Positions 1 through 6,244 of a stretch of 7,448 nt of DNA are shown here, piece after piece. The position numbers and the translations under genes were made by a program. Source of the stretch: Chloroflexota bacterium (GTDB lineage: Bacteria; Chloroflexota; Dehalococcoidia; Lucifugimonadales; JACPCL1); NCBI GenBank assembly GCA_016210375.1, contig JACQUH010000149.1, positions 1-7,448 on the forward strand, given 5' to 3'. The notes under the pieces were generated by a model. The model did not search any database, had not been told where the DNA came from, and was given only the letters and a program-made list of their open reading frames with translations. Numbering within the stretch: the stretch's first letter is position 1; every line of letters starts with the position of its first letter.

Positions 1-1125
1 GCCCTGCAGTGTCTGCGGGCGGCTGCCCAGGCCGGCGCCGAGCGCCTGGTGCTGTGCGACACCAACGGCGGCACCCTACCCCACCAGCTCGGAGATATCG
101 TCCCTCGCGTCAAAGCTGAGCTCCCCACACCCCTGGGCATCCACACCCACAACGATGGCGAGGTGGCCGTGGCCAATAGCCTGGCGGCGGTACAGGCAGG
201 CGTCGTACAGGTGCAGGGCACCGTCAACGGGTATGGCGAGCGGTGCGGCAACGCCAACCTGCTCTCGGTGGCGGCCAACCTGAAGCTGAAAATGGGGGTT
301 GATTGCATCACCGACGAGCAGCTCCGCCGCTTCACTGAGGCCCACCGGTACGTCAACGAGGTGGTGAACATGCCGCCCAGTGGCTCTCAGCCCTTTGTGG
401 GCAGCAGCGCCTTTGGCCACAAGGGCGGCCTCCACGGCTCTGCGGTGGCCAAGCTGGAGGACAGCTACCAGCACATCAAACCCGCCCTGGTGGGCAACAC
501 CACCCGCATGCTGGTGTCGGAGCTGGCTGGCCGGGGCAACGTGGCCTATAAACTCCGGCAGATGGGCCTTGGCCTAGAGGTGTCGTCGGAGCAAGTGACG
601 GCCCTCGTGGAGGAGATCAAACAGCGCGAGAGCCGTGGCTACCAGTACGAAGGGGCGGAGGCCTCCTTTGAGCTCCTGGTGCGCCGCACCGTGGACGGCT
701 ACATTCCCCCCTTTGAGCTGGTGGACTATATGGTCATCGTGGAGAGCCGCCGCCGGAGCTCCGACGTCATCGGCAGCGAGGACCTCCTCTCCGAGGCAAC
801 CATCAAGGTGCGGTCGGGCCAGGAGGTGCGGCACACCGCTGCCATGGGCAATGGCCCCGTGAACGCCCTCGACCAGGCCCTGCGCAAGGCCCTGGTGCAG
901 GACCACCCACGAATATCGGCGGCGCGGCTGGTGGACTACAAGGTGCGGGTGGTGGACCAGGGCTCCGGCACCGGGGCCACCGTGCGGGTGCTGATTGAGT
1001 CCACCGACGGCGCGCACACCTGGCAGACGGTGGGGGCCTCTCCCAACATCATAGAGGCGAGCTGGCTGGCCGTGGCCGACAGCCTGGAGTACTGGCTGCT
1101 CAAGTACGGGGGCGGAGATCACTAG
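1..1125 (+). CDS. cimA: (R)-citramalate synthase, 5'-truncated by window edge
   Basis: The enzyme condenses pyruvate with acetyl-CoA to (R)-citramalate, the first step of the threonine-independent isoleucine route; it is cytosolic. The frame is open from base 1, so the gene begins upstream: 374 residues are present and roughly 150-160 N-terminal residues of the TIM-barrel domain are missing, given a usual family length near 520-540. Visible motifs, in window residues, are LCDTNGG at 18-24, the metal-binding HTHND at 48-52, NGYGERCGN at 76-84 and FGHKGGLHGSAV at 138-149. The C-terminal third (about 240-374) looks like the LeuA-dimer allosteric domain, with GNGPVNALDQALRKAL and a closing NIIEASWLAVADSLEYWLLK stretch. 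NGYGERCGN, SELAGRGN and that ending favour citramalate synthase over 2-isopropylmalate or homocitrate synthase. The stop is TAG at 1123. The GTG at 49 is internal, not the start. Assignment to the superfamily is very secure; CimA over LeuA is quite secure. Confidence 0.92.
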   Translation, partial: ALQCLRAAAQAGAERLVLCDTNGGTLPHQLGDIVPRVKAELPTPLGIHTHNDGEVAVANSLAAVQAGVVQVQGTVNGYGERCGNANLLSVAANLKLKMGVDCITDEQLRRFTEAHRYVNEVVNMPPSGSQPFVGSSAFGHKGGLHGSAVAKLEDSYQHIKPALVGNTTRMLVSELAGRGNVAYKLRQMGLGLEVSSEQVTALVEEIKQRESRGYQYEGAEASFELLVRRTVDGYIPPFELVDYMVIVESRRRSSDVIGSEDLLSEATIKVRSGQEVRHTAAMGNGPVNALDQALRKALVQDHPRISAARLVDYKVRVVDQGSGTGATVRVLIESTDGAHTWQTVGASPNIIEASWLAVADSLEYWLLKYGGGDH

Positions 1126-1359
1126 CAGTTGCTCATGGCGTTGCAGACGCCTGACTCAGGCATGAAGACGGGCCTTGAATGTACCGCACTCTGACGGTCT
1201 TAAGCGGGATGACCTAACCCCCTCTGGCTCCCCCGTCCCGCACGGGAAGGGGGAGAACGTACATATGAAACAGTGTGATGCGCCTTGGGCGCATCACACT
1301 GTTTCATCGCATCACCGCCCCCCTCTCCGACACGGAGAAGGGGGCCACAGGGGAGAGGT
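1126..1359. other. Intergenic region between convergent genes
   Basis: This 234-bp gap separates the 3' end of cimA (+) from the 3' end of the uracil-DNA glycosylase gene (-). The first 85 bases show only a minor 5-bp palindrome at 1149-1161. The rest is occupied by the nested palindromic element listed separately. Open frames crossing it have no start signal or recognisable protein and are not called. No terminator with a clear T-run is visible for either gene, so the palindromes may serve that role. Confidence 0.8.
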
Positions 1360-1361
1360 CT
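1211..1361. repeat. Nested palindromic element, REP/BIME- or MITE-like
   Basis: The element has three layers. The outer arms 1211-1234 and 1340-1360 are imperfect inverted repeats: both, read inward, start GACCT and end in GGC plus a C-run, with a few mismatches and gaps between. Two C-rich hairpins, 1228-1255 and about 1317-1340, follow one plan: a C-run, a short GC stem around CAC or ACA, then AAGGGGG. They also resemble each other in direct orientation. A perfect 20-bp stem-loop sits at the centre. The right arm ends inside the stop codon of the glycosylase gene (TAG, complement of 1360-1362). It looks like a small non-autonomous dispersed repeat, but only one copy is visible, so repeat status is inferred from architecture. 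Confidence 0.6.
1265..1307. terminator. Perfect 20-bp stem-loop, possible bidirectional terminator
   Basis: Arms 1265-1284 and 1288-1307 are exact reverse complements around the 3-nt loop TTG. It lies between convergent stop codons, where a two-way terminator would be expected. Neither side has a T-run right after the stem, so intrinsic termination is not proven; it could instead block read-through by structure, protect 3' ends, or be the core of the surrounding repeat element. Confidence 0.45.
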
Positions 1362-2115
1362 ACCCCCTTTTCCCCGGGTCGGCTGCCTGGATGTTTACCT
1401 CCGCCCCGAAGGTATCTGCCTCTTGCCGCACCCTCAGCAGCACCTCCAGAAAGCTCTCTGGGGAGAGCCGCCCTGTCTGATGGTTCCGGGGGCTGGGGTG
1501 GTAGGAGGCGTACAGCACGCGCGGAGGGTGTCCGTGTAACTCATACCTGGCCCCGTGCTGGAAAGGCAGGGGCAACGGCCTGGCGCCGTCCTGGGCGGCC
1601 ACCTTCAGACACGCCACAAAGGCAACACGGCCCAGCGCCAGGAGGATGCGCGCTTCGGTTAGGAAGGCGAGCTCCTCTCGTAGATAAGGTTCACATCGCA
1701 CCAGTTCCTCCCGGGTGAGCCTGTCCAAGGGTGGGGCACACCGCGCCGCAGCCGTCAGGTAGGCCCCTCGCAGCTCCAGGCCATCGCCGGCTTCCTCGGA
1801 GGTCGGCTGGTTGGCGAACCCCGCCTGGTGGAGGCCCTGCATGAGAAAGCGGGCCGAGGCGTCGCCTGTGAACATGCGCCCCGTGCGGTTGCCGCCGTGG
1901 GCCGCTGGCGCCATACCCACGATCACCACCTTTGCCTCCACGTCGCCGAAGCCAGGCACGGGACGGCTCCAGTAGTCCCACTCCCGGAAGGCAGGCTTCT
2001 TTGCCAGCCCGGCCTGCTCGCGGTGGGCAACGAGCCTCGGGCACTGGCGACACGCCACGAGGCGGCGATTCAGCGCTCGGAGGGCATCCGCAGGATGTGA
2101 CGCTTCCTCGCTCAT
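1360..2115 (-). CDS. Family 5 uracil-DNA glycosylase (UdgB-like)
   Basis: This 251-aa DNA-repair enzyme is predicted to excise uracil, and in this family often hypoxanthine or xanthine, from DNA to start base-excision repair. Motif A, GMAPAAHGGNRTGRMFTGD at residues 67-85, is the family 5 form: it lacks the Asp/Asn next to the GxxP loop used by other families and keeps Asp85, which I equate with the catalytic Asp proposed for the Thermus enzyme. The second signature, YHPSPRNHQTG at 205-215, is also family 5. Cys22, Cys25, Cys126 and Cys141 have the CxxC...C-x14-C spacing of the 4Fe-4S cluster in families 4 and 5. Length is normal or slightly long. The ATG overlaps the stop of the transporter gene upstream (ATGA); no good ribosome-binding site precedes it, which fits translational coupling. 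The last codons abut the palindromic element. Confidence 0.9.
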   Translation of the reverse strand: MSEEASHPADALRALNRRLVACRQCPRLVAHREQAGLAKKPAFREWDYWSRPVPGFGDVEAKVVIVGMAPAAHGGNRTGRMFTGDASARFLMQGLHQAGFANQPTSEEAGDGLELRGAYLTAAARCAPPLDRLTREELVRCEPYLREELAFLTEARILLALGRVAFVACLKVAAQDGARPLPLPFQHGARYELHGHPPRVLYASYHPSPRNHQTGRLSPESFLEVLLRVRQEADTFGAEVNIQAADPGKRG

Positions 2116-3407
2116 GACATCAACGGCACAGAAACTGGGTTACGATCTCCTGGCTTCTTTACTCCTAGCAACAGCAAGGCTCCCAGAAGCCCGGCCACCG
2201 CAAAGCCCATGAATGCCACGAAGTAGCTCTCGGTGACATCGTACACGAAGCCTGCAAAGATGGGTCCCACCAGCATCCCAGGCGTTTGCAAGCTGCTCAG
2301 CAGCCCCCGGATGGCCGCAAAGGATCCCCGGCCGAAGTACTCTGCTTGCAGGGCTATGGGCAGCACGATGGCCCCTCCGTAGGCCACAGCGTAGACAACG
2401 AGGATGGCCCCGACAAGCCACTGGCTCTCGGCCAGCCCCATAGCCAGCATGGAGAGAGCCATCAGCCCCAGGGATCCCGCCAACAGGTAGCGCTTGTCCA
2501 GGTAGTCGCCCAGCCAAGCCATGCCCAGGCGACCTACTATGCTCAGCAAGGCCACGGACCCTAGCAAGCTGCTAGCCACGGTAAGGGAGAAGTCGCGGTC
2601 TACCATCATAGCCACGAAGTGGATGGTGAGCCCAGTGGTGACCAGGGAACGCAACGTGAGGGAAAATCCCAGGAACCAGAGCGCCCGTGTCCTGAGGCTC
2701 TGCCAGGCGGTCAGCGAAACCTCGTCCAGGGAATCGCCAGCTACTCCCCGGGCCTGGTGGGCACTGGCGCCATCGGGCAGCAAGCCATATTGCTCCGGCT
2801 TGTGGCGCATGACCAGCGTAATCGGTAGGCCAATGCCCAAGATCACGAGCCCGGCGACCACCGCCGCAGTCCGCCAGCCATAGGCGGAGATGAGCCATCC
2901 CAGCACGGGCAGAAATACGGCGCCGCCTACTGCCACCCCCGCCTGGGTGATGCCCAGGGCAAGGCTACGCTTTCTTATGAACCAGTTGGCCACCGCAGCT
3001 CCCACAGGCGAGAAAGTGCCCAGGCTGGATCCAAGGGTGATAAGGAAGATGTAAATCAGATAGAGGCTGAAGAGGGAGTCCACTCGGCTAAAGAACAGAA
3101 ACCCAATGCCCATGAGAGGGACCCCCAGGAGCATCATCCTGCGAGGGCCAAACTTATCAATCAGCAATCCCTCAACCGGGCCAAGGATTCCACCCTCCAG
3201 GCGTGAAAGGGAGAACACACCGGAAAGAACGCTGCGCTTCCAGCCGAAATCCTGCGCCAGGGGGACAAAAAAGGCAGAGAAACCATAGAAATTGATGCCA
3301 GCACTCACGGCCATGATTGCTGAACCGCAGTACACGATCCACCAGCCGTAGAACACCTTTCCAACCATTGCTTTGATTACGTCGCCAGAAGTGACCAAGA
3401 GCTGCAT
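2112..3407 (-). CDS. MFS transporter, oxalate/formate antiporter (OFA/MCT)-like
   Basis: This 431-aa inner-membrane carrier has about 12 hydrophobic segments in two halves. The loop after segment 2 carries MFS motif A (GLLIDKFGPRR, 80-90), with a weaker echo in the second half (GDYLDKRYLL). The pattern FYGWWIVYCG at 19-28, NWFIRKRSLALGI at 141-153 and the mid-loop RHKPEQYGLLPDG near 204 are typical of the OFA/monocarboxylate branch. Substrates are therefore probably small carboxylates, but the exact one cannot be read. A charged central loop (about 202-240) separates the halves. The ATG at 3407 is favoured over an internal Met at residue 14 because AGGAG (3413-3417, minus strand) lies 5 nt upstream. 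It is first in a two-gene unit, ending in an ATGA overlap with the glycosylase gene; that pairing is unusual and may be fortuitous. Confidence 0.87.
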   Translation of the reverse strand: MQLLVTSGDVIKAMVGKVFYGWWIVYCGSAIMAVSAGINFYGFSAFFVPLAQDFGWKRSVLSGVFSLSRLEGGILGPVEGLLIDKFGPRRMMLLGVPLMGIGFLFFSRVDSLFSLYLIYIFLITLGSSLGTFSPVGAAVANWFIRKRSLALGITQAGVAVGGAVFLPVLGWLISAYGWRTAAVVAGLVILGIGLPITLVMRHKPEQYGLLPDGASAHQARGVAGDSLDEVSLTAWQSLRTRALWFLGFSLTLRSLVTTGLTIHFVAMMVDRDFSLTVASSLLGSVALLSIVGRLGMAWLGDYLDKRYLLAGSLGLMALSMLAMGLAESQWLVGAILVVYAVAYGGAIVLPIALQAEYFGRGSFAAIRGLLSSLQTPGMLVGPIFAGFVYDVTESYFVAFMGFAVAGLLGALLLLGVKKPGDRNPVSVPLMS

Positions 3408-3412
3408 GGCTG

Positions 3413-3417
3413 CTCCT
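3413..3417 (-). promoter_or_regulatory. Ribosome-binding site deciding the MFS start
   Basis: On the minus strand AGGAG lies 5 nt before the ATG at 3407. This near-ideal Shine-Dalgarno site supports the 431-aa form over a start at the internal Met14 codon. Confidence 0.75.
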
Positions 3418-3670
3418 AACTGTAGAGGTCTTGGTGCTCAAGCGTGGCCTTCGCGCCCGTTCAGGGCGGCCGTGGGTTGCCCGAACAGCCATCCTCTCGT
3501 GCTCCTTCTCCCGCACGTACCTGAAGTGGCAACAGGGCCATGGCGGTATAATCGCCTGTGCATGGTTCTCGGATGACGCCGCGCAATGCCTGGACAGGGC
3601 TGTAGCGGTCCGCGGGAGAGAGGATTCGGTGAATCATCGGTTTCGCACGTCGTTATAGGCGGTTTGGCCC

Positions 3671-3699
3671 TTGCAGTTACGGGCCATTCGCGCTACACT
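3671..3699 (+). promoter_or_regulatory. Candidate sigma70-type promoter for the carboxyltransferase gene
   Basis: TTGCAG (3671-3676) and TACACT (3694-3699) are separated by exactly 17 bp. They match the consensus hexamers at 3 of 6 and 4 of 6 positions. A transcript would start near 3706, giving a leader of about 88 nt. Spacing and location are good but the hexamers are weak. Confidence 0.35.
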
Positions 3700-3783
3700 C
3701 CCTAGCTAGCAAAACAGGGCCGCGCGGGCGCACCTTTCCTGTCCGTATGTGGCCTGGGGTACTGATATCCATTTTGAAGCTTC

Positions 3784-3789
3784 AGGGGA
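3784..3789 (+). promoter_or_regulatory. Ribosome-binding site deciding the carboxyltransferase start
   Basis: AGGGGA ends 4 nt before the ATG at 3794. The earlier in-frame GTG at 3749 has only a pyrimidine-rich sequence upstream and no purine-rich site, so 3794 is chosen. Confidence 0.7.
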
Positions 3790-3793
3790 TGCA

Positions 3794-5356
3794 ATGGCAA
3801 TAGAAAAACGAATTGAGGAGCGCCTGGAGGAGCTACGCCGGCGCAAAGAGGAAAGCCGGCTGGGAGGTGGAAGCAAGCGCGTTGAGCAGCAACACGCGAA
3901 GGGTAAGCTCACAGCCAGGGAGCGCATCGGAACGCTCCTTGACCCCGATACCTTTCAGGAACTGGACCCCTTCGTCACGAGTTGGGCCGCAGATATTGAG
4001 CCTGGGTCTACAGGGTACCCAGGCGACGCCGTGGTCACCGGCTTTGGCAAGGTCCACGGGCGCCTGGTCTACGTCTACGCCCAGGACTTCACCGTGCTGG
4101 GCGGCTCCCTGTCTGAGGCCGTGGCAGAGAAGATCTGCAAGGTCATGGACCTGGCCATCAAGAACGGAGCGCCGGTGGTCGGCATGAACGACTCCGGCGG
4201 CGCCCGCATCCAGGAGGGTGTGGTAAGCCTGGCGGGCTACGGGGAGCTCTTCCTGCGCAACACCATGGCCTCTGGGGTCGTCCCGCAGATCTCCGTTATT
4301 CTGGGCCCCTGTGCTGGGGGCGCGGTCTACTCCCCCGCGATCACGGACTTCGTCTTCATGGTCCAGGGCATCGGCCAGATGTATATCACGGGTCCCGACG
4401 TCATCAAGGCAGCCACCGGCGAGGTGGTGACCCATGAGGTCCTGGGTGGAGCCGAGAGCCACGCTACAAAGAGCGGCGTTGCCCACTTCAGCTACCCCAC
4501 GGAGCAGGAGTGCTTCAGCGAGGTGCGCCGCCTTCTCACTTTCCTTCCTCAGAACAACATGGAGGACCCACCGGTCTTCCCCTCTTACGATGATCCTGAA
4601 CGCACCGACGATGTCCTGGCCCACATTGTCCCTGATGATCTTGTCAAAGGGTACGACATGCGGGAGGTCATCAACCGCATCGTGGACGATGGCGATTTCT
4701 TTGAGGTGCACCAGCGGTACGCTCAGAATATGATCGTGGGGTTCGCCCGCGCGGGCGGACGGCCCGTGGGCATCGTGGCTCAACAGCCCCTCTACCTGGC
4801 CGGCGTCCTGGACATTAACGCCTCCATCAAGGCTGCCCGTTTTGTACGCTTCTGTGACTCCTTCAATATCCCTATCCTGACCCTGGTGGACGTGCCGGGC
4901 TTCATGCCAGGCACTGAGCAGGAGCACCGGGGTATTATCCGCGACGGGGCGAAGCTGCTCTATGCCTACGCTGAGGCCACGGTGCCCAAGATCACCATCC
5001 TCGTCCGCAAGGCCTACGGAGGCGCCTACGTTGTCATGGGAAGCAAGCACCTGCGGGCCGATGTGAACTACGCCTGGCCTACAGCAGAGATCGCCGTGAT
5101 GGGGCCAGATGGCGCTGTGGGCGTCCTGCACAGGGACGCATTGACGGCCTCGGAGAACCCGGAAGAGCTGAAAGGACAGCTTATCCAGGAATACCGCAGG
5201 CGCTGGGCCAACCCCTATGTGGCAGCGGCCCGCGGCTACGTTGATGACGTCATTGACCCCGCGGAGACTCGGCCAAAGGTGATAAAGGCCCTGGACATGC
5301 TACAGAACAAGCGGGACACCATGCCTCCCAAGAAGCATGGAAACATCCCGCTGTAA
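3794..5356 (+). CDS. Acyl-CoA carboxylase carboxyltransferase (beta) subunit, PccB/MmdA type
   Basis: This 520-aa protein transfers the carboxyl group from carboxybiotin to a short acyl-CoA, in propionyl-CoA carboxylase or a related acyl-CoA carboxylase. It has the two crotonase-fold halves of the family, about 25-260 and 270-510. The N half has DSGGARIQEG (133-142) and GPCAGGAVYSPA (171-182), with the first oxyanion-hole glycines at 175-176. The C half has DVPGFMPGTEQE (366-377) and RKAYGGAYVVMGSKHL (405-420), with Gly410-Ala411 as the second oxyanion hole. Length is normal for the family. Odd point: the residue after GGAY is Val413, where propionyl-CoA-specific enzymes have Asp (Asp422 in Streptomyces coelicolor PccB) and acetyl-CoA-accepting AccB has Ile. 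Substrate is thus uncertain; acetyl-CoA or mixed use is possible, and methylmalonyl-CoA decarboxylase alpha is an alternative. Biotin carboxylase and biotin carrier genes are not in this window. Confidence 0.93.
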   Translation: MAIEKRIEERLEELRRRKEESRLGGGSKRVEQQHAKGKLTARERIGTLLDPDTFQELDPFVTSWAADIEPGSTGYPGDAVVTGFGKVHGRLVYVYAQDFTVLGGSLSEAVAEKICKVMDLAIKNGAPVVGMNDSGGARIQEGVVSLAGYGELFLRNTMASGVVPQISVILGPCAGGAVYSPAITDFVFMVQGIGQMYITGPDVIKAATGEVVTHEVLGGAESHATKSGVAHFSYPTEQECFSEVRRLLTFLPQNNMEDPPVFPSYDDPERTDDVLAHIVPDDLVKGYDMREVINRIVDDGDFFEVHQRYAQNMIVGFARAGGRPVGIVAQQPLYLAGVLDINASIKAARFVRFCDSFNIPILTLVDVPGFMPGTEQEHRGIIRDGAKLLYAYAEATVPKITILVRKAYGGAYVVMGSKHLRADVNYAWPTAEIAVMGPDGAVGVLHRDALTASENPEELKGQLIQEYRRRWANPYVAAARGYVDDVIDPAETRPKVIKALDMLQNKRDTMPPKKHGNIPL

Positions 5357-5605
5357 GGGCTGGGCAACGGAGACCGACCTGGGAGAGTCCCGCCGGGGGA
5401 CTTGGCTTCGGCCCTGGGAGTGCCGTTTGCTTGGAGGTGGTCGTACGGTCCGCTGGCGCCAAAGTGCCAGGTTCCGAGTTCACTCAACCCCCGACTAAAG
5501 CCGGGAGGATTGAATACCGCGCGCAATCAAGCGGCCCACGCCTGACAAAATAGGAACCCAAGCGTTCTCTTCATTAAGATAGCCAGACCTGAGCCAGAGA
5601 CCGCT

Positions 5606-5815
5606 ATGCATAGGCCGCAAGACACCCCCCAACCCTCGCCCAACCCATCAGACACCTCCTCCCTCATGGCGGCTGTGGCGGCCATTGTGGACGCCGTCCT
5701 TGCCAAGCAGGGCATCGTCCTGTCGCCTCAAAAGCAGAGCCGATGGAAGGCTGTCCAGCGCCGCGAGGCCGAGATTGGCCTCCTGTGGCGTCAGGCCAGA
5801 GGGTACAGGGTCTGA
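5606..5815 (+). CDS. Small hypothetical protein, 69 aa, downstream of carboxyltransferase
   Basis: I do not recognise this protein. The first 20 residues are rich in Pro, Ser, Asp and Thr and probably disordered. Residues 20-35 (LMAAVAAIVDAVLAKQ) would form a short amphipathic helix, and 42-64 are charged with two Trp (QSRWKAVQRREAEIGLLWRQ). Codons from residue 21 on end mostly in G or C, like the neighbouring genes, which supports real coding. It is on the same strand as the carboxyltransferase gene, 249 bp after it, and just before a strong hairpin. No clear ribosome-binding site is seen before the ATG at 5606; Met21 is an alternative start, also without one. Small extra subunits occur in some acyl-CoA carboxylases (actinobacterial AccE/epsilon, haloarchaeal PccX), and the Ala-rich helix plus SxW-basic segment loosely recalls AccE. 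This is speculation, not homology. Confidence 0.45.
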   Translation: MHRPQDTPQPSPNPSDTSSLMAAVAAIVDAVLAKQGIVLSPQKQSRWKAVQRREAEIGLLWRQARGYRV

Positions 5816-5849
5816 GCTTTGGCGCCCAGGCGCGCTGCTGCTTAGAACC

Positions 5850-5891
5850 GAAGAGGGGAGTGACCCGCCAAAGCGGGTCACTCCCCTCTTC
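5850..5891 (+). terminator. Strong stem-loop, probable rho-independent terminator
   Basis: Arms 5850-5868 and 5873-5891 are perfect 19-bp reverse complements around the 4-nt loop CAAA. Only a short TTT follows (5892-5894). It sits 35 bp after the small ORF and about 190 bp before the next promoter, so it probably ends the carboxyltransferase/small-ORF transcript. The near-perfect symmetry means it could also be a dispersed palindromic repeat. Confidence 0.65.
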
Positions 5892-6078
5892 TTTGGTTGA
5901 AGCTATCCCCAGAAGCTTCACGGCGCCGCACCCTGAAGGTTATGTACGAAACAACATACAAATGAACTTGTCAACCTTGCGTCGTTGCCATCCTCCGCCG
6001 TGAAGTATGGATCGCTATCCTGTCATGCATCTATTGATGCCGTCGTTACGGAAAGTGCGACCCATAGACGTTCCTTCA

Positions 6079-6106
6079 TTGCCCATTCAGTGCCTTCTGC
6101 TATAAT
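6079..6106 (+). promoter_or_regulatory. Extended -10 sigma70-type promoter for the dehydrogenase gene
   Basis: A perfect TATAAT (6101-6106) is preceded by TGC (6098-6100), the extended -10 TGn motif. TTGCCC (6079-6084, 4 of 6 consensus) lies 16 bp upstream as a -35. Transcription would start near 6113, giving a 5' leader of about 130 nt. This is the best promoter in the window. Confidence 0.7.
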
Positions 6107-6117
6107 GAAGAGTTGAG

Positions 6118-6171
6118 CCTGCTGGCCTTCGCAGGGGGCCCCTCCTCCGGGGACCGGGTGTGGCGGAGGGG
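6118..6171 (+). other. Possible structured 5' leader
   Basis: Within the predicted leader, CCTGC (6118-6122) can pair with GCAGG (6131-6135). CCCCTCC (6139-6145) can pair with GGAGGGG (6165-6171), enclosing a small CCGG/CCGG hairpin. The second stem is followed by AAAAGTCTTT rather than a T-run. No known riboswitch or T-box signature is recognised, and such stems may arise by chance in GC-rich DNA. Confidence 0.25.
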
Positions 6172-6225
6172 AAAAGTCTTTCCTCGTTAGCCAGGCAACA
6201 GCGCGTCCTGACTCTATGCATCCCC

Positions 6226-6238
6226 AAGGAGAAAGGAG
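6226..6238 (+). promoter_or_regulatory. Tandem ribosome-binding site for the dehydrogenase
   Basis: AAGGAG (6226-6231) is followed directly by AAAGGAG (6232-6238). The second lies 6 nt before GTG at 6245 and fixes that codon as the start even though it is not ATG. Confidence 0.75.
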
Positions 6239-6244
6239 TCCATC

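Larger units (their letters stand above)
3408..3793. other. Divergent intergenic region
   Basis: This 386-bp stretch lies between the divergently read MFS and carboxyltransferase genes and must hold both promoters. A plausible promoter for the right-hand gene is listed separately. No convincing minus-strand promoter for the MFS gene was found. A perfect TATAAT at 3547-3552 on the + strand has no good -35 at normal spacing. Short open frames here have no supporting signals and show no recognisable protein. No operator-like palindrome of note was seen. Confidence 0.6.
5816..6244. other. Intergenic region before the dehydrogenase gene
   Basis: This 429-bp region holds the terminator-like hairpin, about 180 bp of lower-GC sequence with no feature I can support (5895-6078), then the promoter and leader of the dehydrogenase gene. 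The long minus-strand open frame that runs into it from the dehydrogenase gene is a codon-bias shadow. Confidence 0.65.

Noticed and set aside
1175..1718. Several + strand open frames over the palindromic element and the glycosylase 3' end
   Set aside because: They run through inverted repeats and antisense to a clear gene, with no recognisable product.
3547..3552. Perfect TATAAT in the divergent intergenic region
   Set aside because: No -35-like hexamer lies 16-18 bp upstream and no TGn precedes it; it is also about 240 bp from the next start codon. It may be a chance match.
3749..3793. Upstream GTG start for the carboxyltransferase
   Set aside because: There is no Shine-Dalgarno site before it, whereas the ATG at 3794 has AGGGGA at proper spacing and gives the usual family length and N-terminus.
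3833..5131. 432-codon open frame on the minus strand
   Set aside because: It lies antisense inside the carboxyltransferase gene, has no recognisable protein motif, and is His/Asp/Val-rich as expected from the reverse complement of GC-rich codons.
5357..5605. Possible structured RNA after the carboxyltransferase gene
   Set aside because: Short stems (for example 5387-5401, and GGC-TTCG-GCC at 5404-5413) and a T-loop-like GGTTCCGAGTTC were seen, but no tRNA cloverleaf or known RNA family could be built.
5945..5980. Perfect TTGACA on the minus strand near 5970
   Set aside because: No acceptable -10 hexamer at normal spacing and no minus-strand gene downstream of it.
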